From Eremomyces bilateralis CBS 781.70 (taxonomy: Eukaryota; Ascomycota; Dothideomycetes; Eremomycetales; Eremomycetaceae): a stretch of 64,000 nt of DNA. Where the stretch lies: the NCBI RefSeq assembly GCF_010015585.1, contig NW_022985076.1, positions 550,764-614,763 of the forward strand, given 5' to 3'. Positions 1 through 10,565 of the stretch are shown piece after piece. The notes under the pieces are model-generated. The model ran no database searches, was not told the DNA's origin, and saw nothing but the letters and a program-made list of their open reading frames with translations. A program made the translations under genes and the position numbers. Within the stretch, counting starts at the first letter, position 1; every line of letters begins with the position of its first letter.

Positions 1-333
1 ACGTGGCGTCTGGAGAGGAGGGTTAGTGGATTGGTGGACGGGAAGTTAGGGAAGGGAGAGGTACTCTTCACCGGGTTTCGGGGGTGTGAGGTGGGCGTGG
101 GAGCGGGTGGAAGAAGTGGTGAATGTTCTTCGGGCGGAACGCCATTGCGTGGAGGGTGTGGTTTGGGACGATGATGGGACTCTCCTGGCTCTTGAAGGCT
201 GTGTTATCCGTGTTGCGGATTGAATGGTGGAATACATGGAGCGGAAGTGTTGGAAGGCATAGTGTGGTGGATTCGGCGCCGCTCTTCTTAAACGCGTCGC
301 GGAGATATCGGGGACGATTCTTCGGATTGACAT
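1..333 (-). CDS. YAH1: Mitochondrial [2Fe-2S] ferredoxin (adrenodoxin-like), 5' part only
   Basis: Ferredoxin of the mitochondrial matrix that supplies electrons for Fe-S cluster, heme A and ubiquinone synthesis. Only the N-terminal targeting region is in the window; the Fe-S domain lies beyond base 1. The peptide from the ATG at 333 is basic and Ser/Thr/Arg rich, like a mitochondrial presequence, and ends in the motif LTPPKPGEE. A 55-nt intron (10-64, donor GTACCT, branch CACTAAC, acceptor CAG) joins this to R-H-V, giving PPKPGEERHV, which I recognise as the start of the fungal Yah1 mature domain. The gene is divergent from vma1. A longer reading frame on this strand begins with a non-ATG codon at 339; the first true ATG is at 333. 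The identification rests on a short but characteristic motif. Confidence 0.72.
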
Positions 334-977
334 GTTCAATTGTCACAAAACCCGATCGTGCTATAACCGTCCACAGCGGCAATCGTCGAGAAGATCCGAA
401 TGTGAGTGATGGTCCTGACGGATGTTAATAAATCTTCCTGTCAGTGACGATGTCGGAACTTTTCCAGCGCGGAAAGATTAGCCGCAGAGAGAGAGGGCTT
501 GGTCATCGTCTAAAGTTGCCGAGATTCCCGTGCATAGCTCCCCTCCCTTGACAGTTGACTCTCTCCATCAAGAGCAACGTCTTACACCATCTATTCCAAC
601 ATCTCCACTAACTACGGCTCTGTTACCTCAGGTCCTCTTGTCCTGACAAGTGCATGCTTCTAGGCATTCGTCCCCGCCTGAAAGCTCGTCCGTCTCTACT
701 TGATTTGATCGAGAACGGAAGGTCGCACCGTTCCAATCCCCCTAGTCCGGAGGCTACGAGGAGCTCGACCTTTGGGAGACCCGCTGAGCTTTTCGACGTT
801 GAATTCGCCATTGCAAGCGACGACCTCGAAGACCCGTTCGTCGAACTGCCGCCGTTGCCGGAGAGCCCTGTGAAGCCGGCCATCTCCCCTGGGATCCTTC
901 CTGATATTGTTGTGAACGGCTCGGAAGTTGAGAAAGACGTCATTGAAGAGCTGCCTAAACAGAAGGAATCGGTCAAG
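334..977. other. Divergent promoter region between YAH1 and VMA1
   Basis: This gap holds the two divergent 5' regions. The right half (654-977) is an open frame on the + strand that is continuous with the vma1 start codon; it is listed separately. I see no TATA box that I would defend. Confidence 0.5.
654..977 (+). other. Open frame upstream of and in frame with VMA1 (108 codons)
   Basis: From an ATG at 654 the frame stays open for 108 codons and runs directly into the vma1 ATG at 978 without a stop. The encoded stretch is acidic and Pro/Ser rich (for example DDLEDPFVELPPLPESP) and does not resemble V-ATPase subunit A. A plausible splice acceptor, CTTCTAG, overlaps the start at 661-667, so it could also be a downstream exon of a longer leader. 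Possible readings are an N-terminally extended vma1 isoform, part of another gene, or a chance open leader. If it is translated without vma1 intron 1 being removed it would end at 1031. I cannot decide from sequence alone. Confidence 0.35.
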
Positions 978-3147
978 ATGGCACCAGTAGGTCTACACTC
1001 AAGCTTCAGAACCCGGATTATTGATGGCTGATGGGTACTGTAGGCAGCGAATACAGCAGATGAAGAATACGATGGTATGTTGAGATATGTCCTTGGTTGA
1101 GCTCAAGCTAATCCATTGAATAGGCTCCGTTTTCTCCGTCTCAGGGTACGAGAACAACATCGCCCTGATCCACACGTGCTAATGTTTCGTAGTCCTGTCA
1201 TCGTGGCGGAGAACATGATCGGTTGTTCTATGAACGAATTGGTATGCTACTTCCCTCAGATCCTTACACGCTCTTCTGCTGATTCCGTAGGTTCGTGTCG
1301 GCCACGAGAACCTGGTTGGAGAAGTCATTCGTATAGAAGCCGATAAAGCCACGATCCAAGTCTACGAAGAGACAGGTATGGTCGATTGCACATGGACATA
1401 ATCTACGGGTGCTGACAGGCGGTAGCCGGAGTCAAAGTTGGTGATCCTGTCATTGGCTCGGGCAAGCCCTTATCGGTCGAACTCGGACCGGGCCTCATGG
1501 AGACCATCTACGACGGTATCCAACGGCCCCTGAAGCACATTGCGGACGTGTCGAACTCCATCTACATTCCTCGCGGCATCGACATTCCTTCCCTCAACCG
1601 TGAGAAGAAGTGGGAGTTCACCCCCGGCCAGTTCAAAGTCGGTGACCACATCACCGGCGGCGACGTCTTCGGTACGGTCTTCGAAAACTCCTTGCTGAGC
1701 GAGCATAAGATTCTGCTTCCACCGCGCGCTCGTGGTACGATCACACGACTTGCTGGGCCGGGCAGCTATACTGTGGACGAGAAGATCCTGGAGTTGGAAT
1801 TTGACGGCAAGAGGACCGAATACAGCATGATGCATAGGTGGCCCGTTCGAGTTCCTCGACCTTCCAATGAGAAGTTGAGCTCGGATCAGCCCCTCATCGT
1901 CGGACAACGTGTGCTAGACGCCCTGTTCCCGAGTATCCAAGGCGGTACGGTCTGCATTCCCGGTGCCTTTGGATGCGGGAAGACCGTGATTAGCCAGAGT
2001 TTGTCCAAGTTCTCGAACAGTGACATTATCGTGTACGTCGGCTGTGGTGAGCGAGGAAACGAGATGGCTGAGGTCTTGATGGATTTCCCCGAAGTACGTA
2101 TTGCCTGGGACGTATGTGGACGTAAACTGACCCAACACAGCTTAGCATCGAGGTCAACGGAAAGAAAGAACCCATCATGAAGCGAACCACCCTCATCGCC
2201 AACACCTCCAACATGCCCGTGGCGGCACGTGAGGCCTCCATCTACACTGGTATCACCGTGGCAGAATACTTCCGTGATCAAGGCAAGGACGTCTCTATGA
2301 TGGCCGACTCCTCCTCCCGCTGGGCCGAAGCGCTGCGTGAAATCTCCGGTCGTCTCGGAGAGATGCCTGCCGATCAAGGCTTCCCCGCTTACCTTGGTGC
2401 CAAACTCGCGTCCTTCTACGAGCGTGCTGGTCGTGTGACGGCGCTTGGTTCTCCGGACCGGAAGGGCAGTGTCAGCATCGTCGGTGCCGTCAGCCCTCCC
2501 GGCGGTGACTTCTCCGATCCCGTTACCAGCTCCACCCTCGGCATTGTCCAGGTGTTCTGGGGGTTGGACAAAAAGCTGGCACAACGCAAGCACTTCCCCT
2601 CGGTCAACACTAGCCTAAGCTACACCAAATATACCACCGCACTCGATAAATACTACGCGGAACATAACCCCGACTTCCCCCGCCTGCGCGACCGCATCAA
2701 AGAACTCCTAACCACCTCTGAGGACCTGGACCAGGTCGTCCAGCTGGTCGGCAAGTCAGCGCTGGGCGACTCCGACAAGATCGCACTCGACGTGGCGACC
2801 TTGCTCAAGGAAGACTTCCTGCAGCAGAACGGCTACTCTGACTATGATCAGTTCTGCCCGCTCTGGAAGACCGAGTGGATGATGAAGAACATGATGGCGT
2901 TCCACGACGAGGCGCAGAAGGCCGTTCAGCAGGGCGTCAGCTGGGCTCGTACCCGGGAGGCGACCGCCGACATTCAGAGCCAGCTGCGGGCCATGAAGTT
3001 CGAGTTGCCTAGCGAGGGAGAGGAGAAGATTACCAAGAAGGTGAGATTTGACCTGGACCTTGTGAGATTCTCAGCTAATGTGACATGCAGTACGAGGAAC
3101 TTCTGCAAAGCATGATGGATAAGTTCGCGGCGGTGGTCGATGAGTAG
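978..3147 (+). CDS. VMA1: V-type H+-ATPase catalytic subunit A
   Basis: Catalytic ATP-hydrolysing subunit of the V1 sector, which drives proton pumping into vacuoles and endosomes. Eight exons: 978-986, 1044-1074, 1124-1145, 1193-1241, 1291-1375, 1426-2093, 2141-3040, 3091-3147, giving 606 residues, normal for fungal Vma1 without an intein. All junctions are GT..AG and keep frame. The Walker A motif GAFGCGKT is at about residues 245-252, followed by the conserved [13 protein letters not shown]. The start was chosen because spliced exons 1-3 give [21 protein letters not shown], matching the family N terminus. Five introns crowd the first 450 bp. The frame upstream of the ATG is open (see separate entry). 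The S. cerevisiae VDE intein site, between Gly271 and Cys272, is empty here. Confidence 0.96.
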
Positions 3148-3780
3148 GAGAGTGCAGCGGTTCTCGGGATTTGGGTCTCTTTTGTGAAGCATAGAATGAA
3201 TGGTTTGTCGGGGCTACCATAGTATGGATACCAATGGTCTTTCTTTCGTCAAGAATCCAGACACTGTACACAGCGACTGTAGTCTATCCCGTAATAGGTA
3301 GGGTACCTGGCCTGCCGTTCTTGCCAATTCTACATACTTTCAAAAATCAGCTCTGGGACTTTGTGACATGGCGATAGGATATATATATTATATATCCCTA
3401 TCCATATTATGAATCTCCTTACTTATTGACCCATATTCGATCTGATACATGTATCACATTATTCACACCAGACGTCAGCAGATTCAATGGTTTAGCCTGT
3501 TGCACCGCCTCAATTGGTGACGAAAAGCTCCACTGGTGCACGACCACCAGACAAAGGTGTGGCGCATATGTCTCGGTGGACGGGCAATGAACACGGGCAG
3601 CGATTCCTCCTGACAGCATCAACAACCTGATCACAACCCCCCGATTTCTTCGCATTTTCCACCGGACCATTTCTAGCTGCGAACTCTCCACCATTTGACC
3701 ACTTGTTTGACGTTTCGGCCTTCCATTTCTAAACTCCATCTGGATCGGAAGCACGCCCTTCGACGCTGCCCTTGCCAACC
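3148..3780. other. Intergenic: VMA1 3' end and VPS1 5' region
   Basis: No gene seen. An AT-only tract (3379-3396, alternating TA) lies in the middle and may be part of the vma1 3' end or an AT-rich promoter element of vps1. An ORF on the - strand here (3419-3778) has no recognisable family features. Confidence 0.5.
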
Positions 3781-6301
3781 ATGGCGCAAATCAGTCCAAA
3801 TGCGTATGCCTAATCCCCGATACCCCCCCCAGACTTGAATTGACTGTGCTGGTTAGGATAAACGTCAACGATCCGACGTTGATCACGCTCGTCAATAAGC
3901 TGCAGGATGTGTTCACCACAGTTGGTGTATGTGCTTGCATTCGCCGAGACCCGGATGATCTGGCTGGATACTGATGCGTCATTTTTAGGTTCAAAACCCA
4001 ATAGACCTCCCACAGATTGTCGTCGTAGGATCGCAGTCGAGTGGCAAGAGCTCCGTGTTAGAGAACATAGTTGGGCGAGACTTGTATGTACACTCTTCCT
4101 TACTGTACTTCGGGTAGGTTGTCTAACTTCCACGTCTCCAGTTTACCACGAGGAACCGGCATCGTCACGCGACGACCGCTCCTCCTGCAACTCATCAACC
4201 GCCCCGCCACAAAACCTGAAATTAACGGCACCGGCCAAGGTCTCGCCCCCGATGGCCAGGCGCCCGCCGAGTCCAAGGCGATCAAGACGACCGACAAGGA
4301 GTCCAACGTCGACGAATGGGGCGAGTTCCTCCATATCCCCGGCCAGAAGTACCACGACTTCAACAAGATCCGCGAGGAGATCGTGCGCGAGACCGAGTCG
4401 AAGACGGGCCGCAATTCCGGCATCTCGCCCGCCCCGATCAACCTGCGCATCTACAGCCCGAACGTGCTGACGCTCACATTGGTGGATCTGCCCGGGTTGA
4501 CGAAGGTGCCGGTGGGCGATCAGCCGCGAGATATCGAGCGGCAGATCAGGGACATGGTGTTGAAGTATATCACCAAGTCGAACGCCATCATCCTCGCCGT
4601 GACGGCCGCCAACACGGATCTGGCGAACTCCGATGGGCTGAAACTGGCGCGGGAGGTCGATCCGGAGGGCCAGCGGACCATCGGTGTCCTTACCAAGGTG
4701 GATCTGATGGACGACGGCACGGATGTCGTCGACATTCTCGCGGGCAGGATCATCCCGCTTCGACTGGGATATGTTCCGGTGGTGAACAGAGGACAGCGTG
4801 ACATCGAGACGAAGCGACCGATCTCATACGCTTTGGAGCACGAAAAGAACTTCTTTGAGAATCACAAGGCATACCGGAACAAGAGCTCTTACTGTGGGAC
4901 CCCGTATCTGGCGCGGAAACTGAACCTGGTGAGTGTGGAAGTCGGCACAGAAGTAACCATACTAACCGATATAGATCCTCATGATGCACATCAAACAAAC
5001 CCTTCCCGAAATCAAGGCTCGGATCCAATCATCGCTATCGAAATATCGACAGGAGCTGGATCAGCTGGGCGACTCGCTCCTAGGGAATAGCTCCAACGTC
5101 GTGTTGAATATGATCACCGAATTCAGCAACGAGTACCGCACCGTCCTCGAAGGCAATAACCAGGAGCTTTCCTCCATCGAACTCTCCGGCGGCGCGCGTA
5201 TCTCGTTCGTGTTCCACGAACTGTATTCCAACGGCGTCAAGGCCGTCGATCCGTTCGACCAAGTCAAGGACATCGACATCCGCACTATCCTGGTCAACTC
5301 CTCCGGGTCCTCGCCCGCGCTCTTCGTCGGGACCACAGCGTTCGAGCTCATCGTGAAACAGCAGATCAAGCGACTGGAAGAGCCGAGTCTGAAGTGCGTC
5401 AGTCTCGTGTACGACGAGCTGATACGTATCCTTGGGGGGCTTCTCACCAAGCCCGCGTTTCGAAGGTATCCGGCGCTCAAGGAGAAGTTTCACCAGGTGG
5501 TAGTTTCATTTTTCAAGCGAGCGATGGATCCAACGAACAAACTGGTCAAGGACTTGGTCTCTATGGAGGCGTGCTACGTCAATACTGGTCATCCAGATTT
5601 TATCAACGGCACAAGAGTATGTATTCTCCCTTTACCCCTATTACCATTACATCGACCTTTACCTCGCACCCAGTGCAACCGCCTTTCTTAAATACCAACT
5701 ACATCATCTCTTGCACCATCTAACTAATATACCCAATAGGCCATGGCAATCGTGCATGAACGATACCACGCCGCCAAGCCCACCCAGGTCGACCCGAAGA
5801 CCGGCAAGCCGCTCCCACCCGCCGTTCCCCCGCGGTCCGCATCCCCGAGCATCGACGCAGATGCCAGCGGCTTCTTCGGCAGCTTCTTCGCCAGCAAGAA
5901 CAAGAAGCGGATGGCCGCGATGGAGCCGCCGCCACCGACGCTCAAAGCGAGCGGGACGTTGAGCGACAAGGAGACGCAGGAGGTCGAGGTGATCAGTACG
6001 TCATTGTCCACCGGAGCGTTGTGTGCCATGCTAACCAGATATCCTAGAACTGTTGATCACGTCGTACTTCGGCATTGTCCGCCGAACCATGATTGACATG
6101 GTCCCCAAAGCCATCATGCTCGCCCTCGTCGCCCTCTCAAAGGACGAGATGCAGCGAGAGCTGCTGGAGAACATGTACAAGACCGAGGAGCTAGACGAGC
6201 TACTCAAGGAGAGCGAGTACACGGTCCGCCGACGGAAGGAGTGCCAGCAGATGGTTGAGAGCTTGAAGAAGGCGAGCGAGATTGTGAATCAAGTGCAGTG
6301 A
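3781..6301 (+). CDS. VPS1: Dynamin-like GTPase Vps1
   Basis: Dynamin-family GTPase that works in vacuolar/endosomal sorting, endocytic scission and peroxisome division. Seven exons: 3781-3803, 3857-3926, 3989-4083, 4142-4928, 4975-5616, 5740-5995, 6048-6301; 708 residues, the usual Vps1 size. In order: GTPase domain with G1 GSQSSGKS (about 45-52), switch region [13 protein letters not shown]3 DLPGL and G4 TKVD; the middle/stalk region; a Pro-rich variable insert ([14 protein letters not shown]); and a C-terminal GED starting near [14 protein letters not shown]. There is no PH domain, as expected for Vps1. Small first exons were placed by frame closure: the first exon carries 7 codons plus 2 nt and the join reads [20 protein letters not shown]. 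Confidence 0.96.
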
Positions 6302-6662
6302 GTAATGTAAGACAACCCGGGTGGCCCAAGCAGTTTCAATCCAGCGACGAAGAAGGCACGAGCGATGGCTTCTGGGGATGTGGACGTTCAGGCAAGGGGT
6401 GGCACGGAGAGACGAGGGCCGCATTAGATAGATTGACGTGTTTTGAAATTGTCCGAGTTTGGTATTCCTGGACTCCAGCGCGGGTTCCGGAGCGCGTTGC
6501 TTCGCAGATTCCCCGATCGCCATTTTGTATCTTCCGAATACTTCCATAGGTCTGTTAAACTCCCGCAGAATGAAGCAGGGTTTACGCCAAATATGCTATT
6601 TAAGTCTCCCCCGACCTTCCACCCACTTTTGCGAAACGCACACGCCCTCAAGTAGCCCAACC
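6302..6662. other. Convergent 3' region between VPS1 and CDC8
   Basis: The two genes end tail to tail across this 361-bp gap. Nothing beyond 3' UTR sequence is seen. The right edge is strongly C-rich because the cdc8 C-terminal codons are G-rich on the other strand. Confidence 0.5.
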
Positions 6663-7505
6663 TTACGTATCCCCCACCCGCCGTGCTTCCAACTTCTCCA
6701 CCCTCCCTAACGGCACCCTCCCCCCATCCACCTGCTCCATCACCTCCCTTACCACCCTCCCCACCTCCCCCCCCACGGCCTCCACGCTCCCCCCAGCATC
6801 CACCCACACCATCTCCTCCCCCCAACTCATCCCCGCTAACCCCTTAAATCCCGCCCGCACCCGCTCCTGCATCTCCCGCCGCTCGTACCGCTCCCCTCCG
6901 TACCCGCCGCGCGCCTGCGCCTCTGCGGTGGAGAGGTCGAGGAAGAGGCAGAGGTCTGGGCGGGGGAGGCCGATGTCCGGGGCGGCGGCCCAGGAGAGGG
7001 GGAGGGAGGGGTTAAGCTTAGCGGCGGAGTAGACGGCGCCGCTGTAGATATAGCGGTCGATGACGATGGTGGTGCCGGAGGTGATTAGGCGCTCGATGGC
7101 GTCGCTGGAACGGAGTTAGTTTATGGATTTGATACTAGTGGATTATGGAGATTTGGAGGCGGACGCACGCGAACTCCCATCGGTTCGCGGAAAATAGGAG
7201 GTGGATAACGTGATCATGCTGTTCCGCCGCGCCGGAGAGATATTGATTGATCAATTGGCCAGTGGCTGTTTCTCGGTCTATTTGACGTTAATCTTCCATC
7301 CTGTTTGTAACTAAGATGGAAACGTACTTGGAAACCGCATATGTGTTACCCGGTCCTCGCCAATCTCTTCTTTGAGGCTCTTCACCAACATCTCCGCCTG
7401 CGTGGACTTCCCTGCTCGGTCGAGTCCCTCGATGACAATGAGCTTGCCTCGTGTCCCCGTAGGGTTCACGAGCTCCTTCTCCTTCTGTTTCGCCATCTCC
7501 GCCAT
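6663..7505 (-). CDS. CDC8: Thymidylate kinase (dTMP kinase)
   Basis: Phosphorylates dTMP to dTDP in the dTTP pathway. Three exons on the - strand: 7505-7328, 7277-7169, 7104-6663 (introns 7278-7327 and 7105-7168), giving 242 residues. The P-loop GLDRAGKST is at about residues 27-35; VTHMRFPNRETATGQLI carries the dTMP-binding region with the R-F-P signature, and DRYIYSGAVYSAAK gives the DR(Y/H) motif. It is slightly longer than yeast Cdc8 because of an extended, Gly/Val/Glu-rich C-terminal tail that looks poorly conserved. The ATG at 7505 is the first in frame; a longer frame begins at a GTG (7562) and is not used. Identification is firm from the motifs. Confidence 0.93.
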
Positions 7506-7830
7506 GATTCGGTGGAGTTCTTGTCGTTGCTTGTTAAGGACTAGTTTTTTTACTTGTGGCACGCCATCGAGTAGATATTGGGGTTTGGCAGGGAGGGGTT
7601 GGTGGACGACATGCTCGTACTCCTAAACTCCGGCCGGCACCAATATTTGCTCGACGGGTGAGGTGACGATCGTTGGCAAACGTAAACGAACTTCATGGTT
7701 TCGTATTTATATTCAGTAAATTCCCTCGTTGTAATACGACGGTCGGACAGGAAACTACAATAGGGGATTCCGCACTTTCAATTAACATCAATATAACAGT
7801 AAGGAAACTTCATTTTGGAAGAATACACCT
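7506..7830. other. Upstream region of CDC8
   Basis: AT-rich toward the right, where the hAT-type MITE begins at 7839. No gene or clear promoter box was seen. Confidence 0.4.
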
Positions 7831-7838
7831 ATTCGAAT

Positions 7839-8339
7839 TAGGGCTGGACACGAATATTCGACTATTCGTATTCGTACGAATATTCGTAGTCGAATACGAA
7901 TAAAATTTAGAATTTCCGCTTACTAATATTCGTACGAATAATATTCGCATTATTCGTAATTATTCGTAATTATTCGTAATTATTCGTCCATCTCTGAAGC
8001 TATTTCCATGTATCTCGCATCGGAGAGATGGTCGACAGAGAGCTTTGAGCTGGGGTCACTTGGCTTGCTGAATCGTCAGGAGTGATCAATTCGACGCTAT
8101 TGATATGCTTTGTATCTCTTAGAGCTCAAATCCTCCACATCGTGTTCGGGTAAACAAAAGTCGCGACTGCTGGGCATTCACTCATTGGCTCGGCTTTTGC
8201 CGAATAAGTCTTGGCATTATTTACGAATATTCGCGAATAATACGAATAAAACGTCTCAAAACTTAGTCGAATACGAATAATCGTTCAAGAGGAAAAGTCG
8301 AATACGAATAGCCAAAATCCTTATTCGTGTCCAGCCCTA
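7839..8339. mobile_element. hAT-type MITE (non-autonomous DNA transposon)
   Basis: A 501-bp AT-rich element. Its left end TAGGGCTGGACACGAATA is matched exactly by the reverse complement of its right end (18-bp terminal inverted repeats), and after a short gap both ends share CTATTCGTATTCG. It is flanked by the 8-bp direct repeat ATTCGAAT (7831-7838 and 8340-8347), the target-duplication length of the hAT superfamily. The repeat is itself palindromic, so the inverted repeat could formally be extended by 8 bp. Both subterminal regions carry many ATTCG/CGAAT copies, which may be transposase binding sites. No transposase is encoded. It lies between the cdc8 5' region and the 3' end of the thiolase gene. 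Confidence 0.85.
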
Positions 8340-8417
8340 ATTCGAATACAAGACGCTCATCTTTTTAATCCCTCTCATATAAAGTGTACACTGGAAGATG
8401 CCTTCCATACAACCCAA

Positions 8418-9805
8418 CTAGTACTCCGCAACCCAGACCGCCGCCATCCCCATCCCCGTCCCAACACACATGCTCGTCACCCCAATTCGCTCCCCCCTCC
8501 TCTTCAACCCATACAACAGCGTACTCACCTGCCTCGCCCCCGTGCACCCCAGCGGATGTCCAAACGCAATTGCGCCCCCCTGCGGATTCACCTTCGTCAC
8601 ATCCAGCCCCAACTCGTTCGTGCACCACAGACACTGGCTCGCGAACGCCTCGTTGATCTCGTACACATCCACCTCGTCCTTTGAGATCCCCGCCTTCCCC
8701 AGCGCCACGGGGATCGCCTTCCACGGCCCCACTCCCATCAGCAGCGGCTCCACGCCGACCACCGACGAGCACACGTACTTGCCCATGATCGTCTGCCCGA
8801 GGCGCTCGGCGGTCGACCGCTTCATCAGAAGCACCGCCGCCGCGCCGTCCGACACCTGCGAGGCGTTGCCAGCGTGGATGCTGCCGTCCTTCGCGAAGGC
8901 CGGGCGGATCTTGGCGAGCCCTTCGGCGGTCATGCCTGGGCGGATGCCGTCATCTTGGGCGACGAGGAGGTCCTTGACCTCCTCAGTCTTGGGGTCCTCC
9001 CACTTGACGGTCAGGGGGACGATCTCGTCTTTGAAGAGGCCGGATTTGGTGGCGGCTTCGGCCTTCTGGAAGGAGGAGGCGGCGAAGGCGTCTTGGTCTT
9101 TGCGGGGGATGTTACGGTCTTTGGCCATCTTCTCGGAAAGGAGGCCCATGGGGACTTTGCAGTTCTTAGCTTCGGGGTAGGAGTTGAGGAGGTCGGAAAA
9201 TTCGGAGACGGCGCCGGGGCTATGGTCGTGTTAATCTTGACTTGACTTTGTGGGTGGTTGCACGGGAGAATTCGAACGTACCCGTAGTTCTGGCTCATGC
9301 TCTCCACACCGGCACCCACGCCAACCTCGATCATCCCGCCTCGGATTGCGTTCGCGATATCTGCCACCGCCATCAACCCAGAGCTACATTGCCGATTCAG
9401 GCTCTTCACAGCTGAGCTGACCGGGAACCCCGCGGCCAACGCGGCGGCGCGGAACTCGGTGGCACCACCACCGGGGGCTAGGACATTCCCCACCGCAATG
9501 TCCTCGACGAGGGCCGGATCGATCCTGGAGCGCTCGAGCAGGCCCTTGAAGGCGCCGACGAGCAGATCAGCGCCGGCAGTGTCTTTGAAGCCGCCCTTGC
9601 CGCCGCGGGTGATGGCGGTGCGGACGGCGGAGGTGACGACGATGTCGTCGGGGCGTTTTTCGAGGAGGGCGGATTTGCCGCTGCCACTGACGTGGTTGCT
9701 GACTTGGGAGAGCCGCTCTTGGGCTGTGGGAGGTTGTTAGTCTGTAGAACTCTGGGGGCGAGATTATGACGTACCTTTGAAGTTGGTGCCGGCTTGGTTG
9801 GCCAT
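8418..9805 (-). CDS. POT1: 3-ketoacyl-CoA thiolase (peroxisomal acetyl-CoA acyltransferase)
   Basis: Last step of peroxisomal beta-oxidation: thiolytic cleavage of 3-ketoacyl-CoA. Three exons on the - strand: 9805-9775, 9723-9282, 9219-8418; 424 residues, standard thiolase size. The acyl-accepting Cys is in NRQCSSG (Cys123); NEAFA, GGAIAFGHPLGCTGAR and the C-terminal CVGTGMGMAA give the other active-site segments. The N terminus has RLSQVSNHV (residues 14-22), which resembles a PTS2 peroxisomal signal (R-L-x5-H-L/A) except for Val in the last position. Intron 1 interrupts the targeting peptide after 10 codons. Peroxisomal location is inferred; a cytosolic or mitochondrial thiolase is less likely given the family features. 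Confidence 0.93.
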
Positions 9806-10565
9806 TGTGTCTGGTATCAAAGAGATGGAGGATGTGTAGGATTCTATGATTTGCTTGGAGGAGAATACCGAGTAGGACAAAGGGTTACAGACGGGATGGA
9901 ATGGTATATGAAGGAAAAAGATGCTCCGTGTTCAGTACTCCATGTCAATACTATACCAGCAGACCCTCCGACTCGCCAATCTTCCAGACAAAGTGATATG
10001 CCTTACAAGCGGCCTCGGTACTACTCCATTTGGAATAGCGCACCGAAGCATCGATTTGACTGATCCACTTCACATGTTAAACGATGACGATCAAATCGAA
10101 GGAAATCAGAGGATGGCTAGTGGTCACATGTAGAATCGCGGATCGAATGGCGAAGCATTGAATTCATCTGGTGTGGACTGCTGACCATTTGTACGCCACC
10201 ATATTCACGATCTCATGTTCCCATGATAGCCATGATTACTATTGTCTCACGTTGGACCATTATTCATTGTTAGAATTGCACATGTCGCATGAACGATACC
10301 TAGGAGCCGATATTCTCTTCGTCTAGGGCGATTGGTAAACTCCCCCAGGTCCTCCGATGGCGCTTTTGCCCTCTTTGGCTCCTCGACCGAAGAGAGCCCC
10401 CATTGATGCCACATTTACGGATAAGTAATACAGATGCTCTCTACCCTCTGACATTAAAATCCCCAAGATCTTTTAACTTAGTTTTGAGGAAAAACACGGC
10501 AAACAATGCCCACACATGTCGCTAGGTGCCGGTAAGTCAGTATTCAGAAGAACCCCCCTAAATCT
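9806..10565. other. Intergenic: POT1 promoter side and 3' end of the WBP2-like gene
   Basis: No gene recognised. The first 200 bp should be the thiolase promoter; two candidate boxes are listed separately. The rest shows nothing notable. Confidence 0.45.
9976..10018 (-). promoter_or_regulatory. Candidate CCAAT and fatty-acid response boxes upstream of POT1
   Basis: A CCAAT pentamer lies at 9976-9980 and CCTCGG at 10013-10018, about 170 and 210 bp upstream of the thiolase ATG. CCTCGG is the core recognised by the FarA/FarB fatty-acid regulators in Aspergillus and would fit a beta-oxidation gene. The sequences are seen; the function is inferred and such 6-mers also occur by chance. Confidence 0.3.

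Noticed and set aside
1886-2593. 235-codon open frame on the - strand
   Set aside because: Antisense shadow of VMA1.
7839-8339. The ATTCG-rich stretch as a CRISPR-like or satellite array
   Set aside because: The repeats are short, irregular and arranged as inverted ends with a target duplication; it is a MITE.
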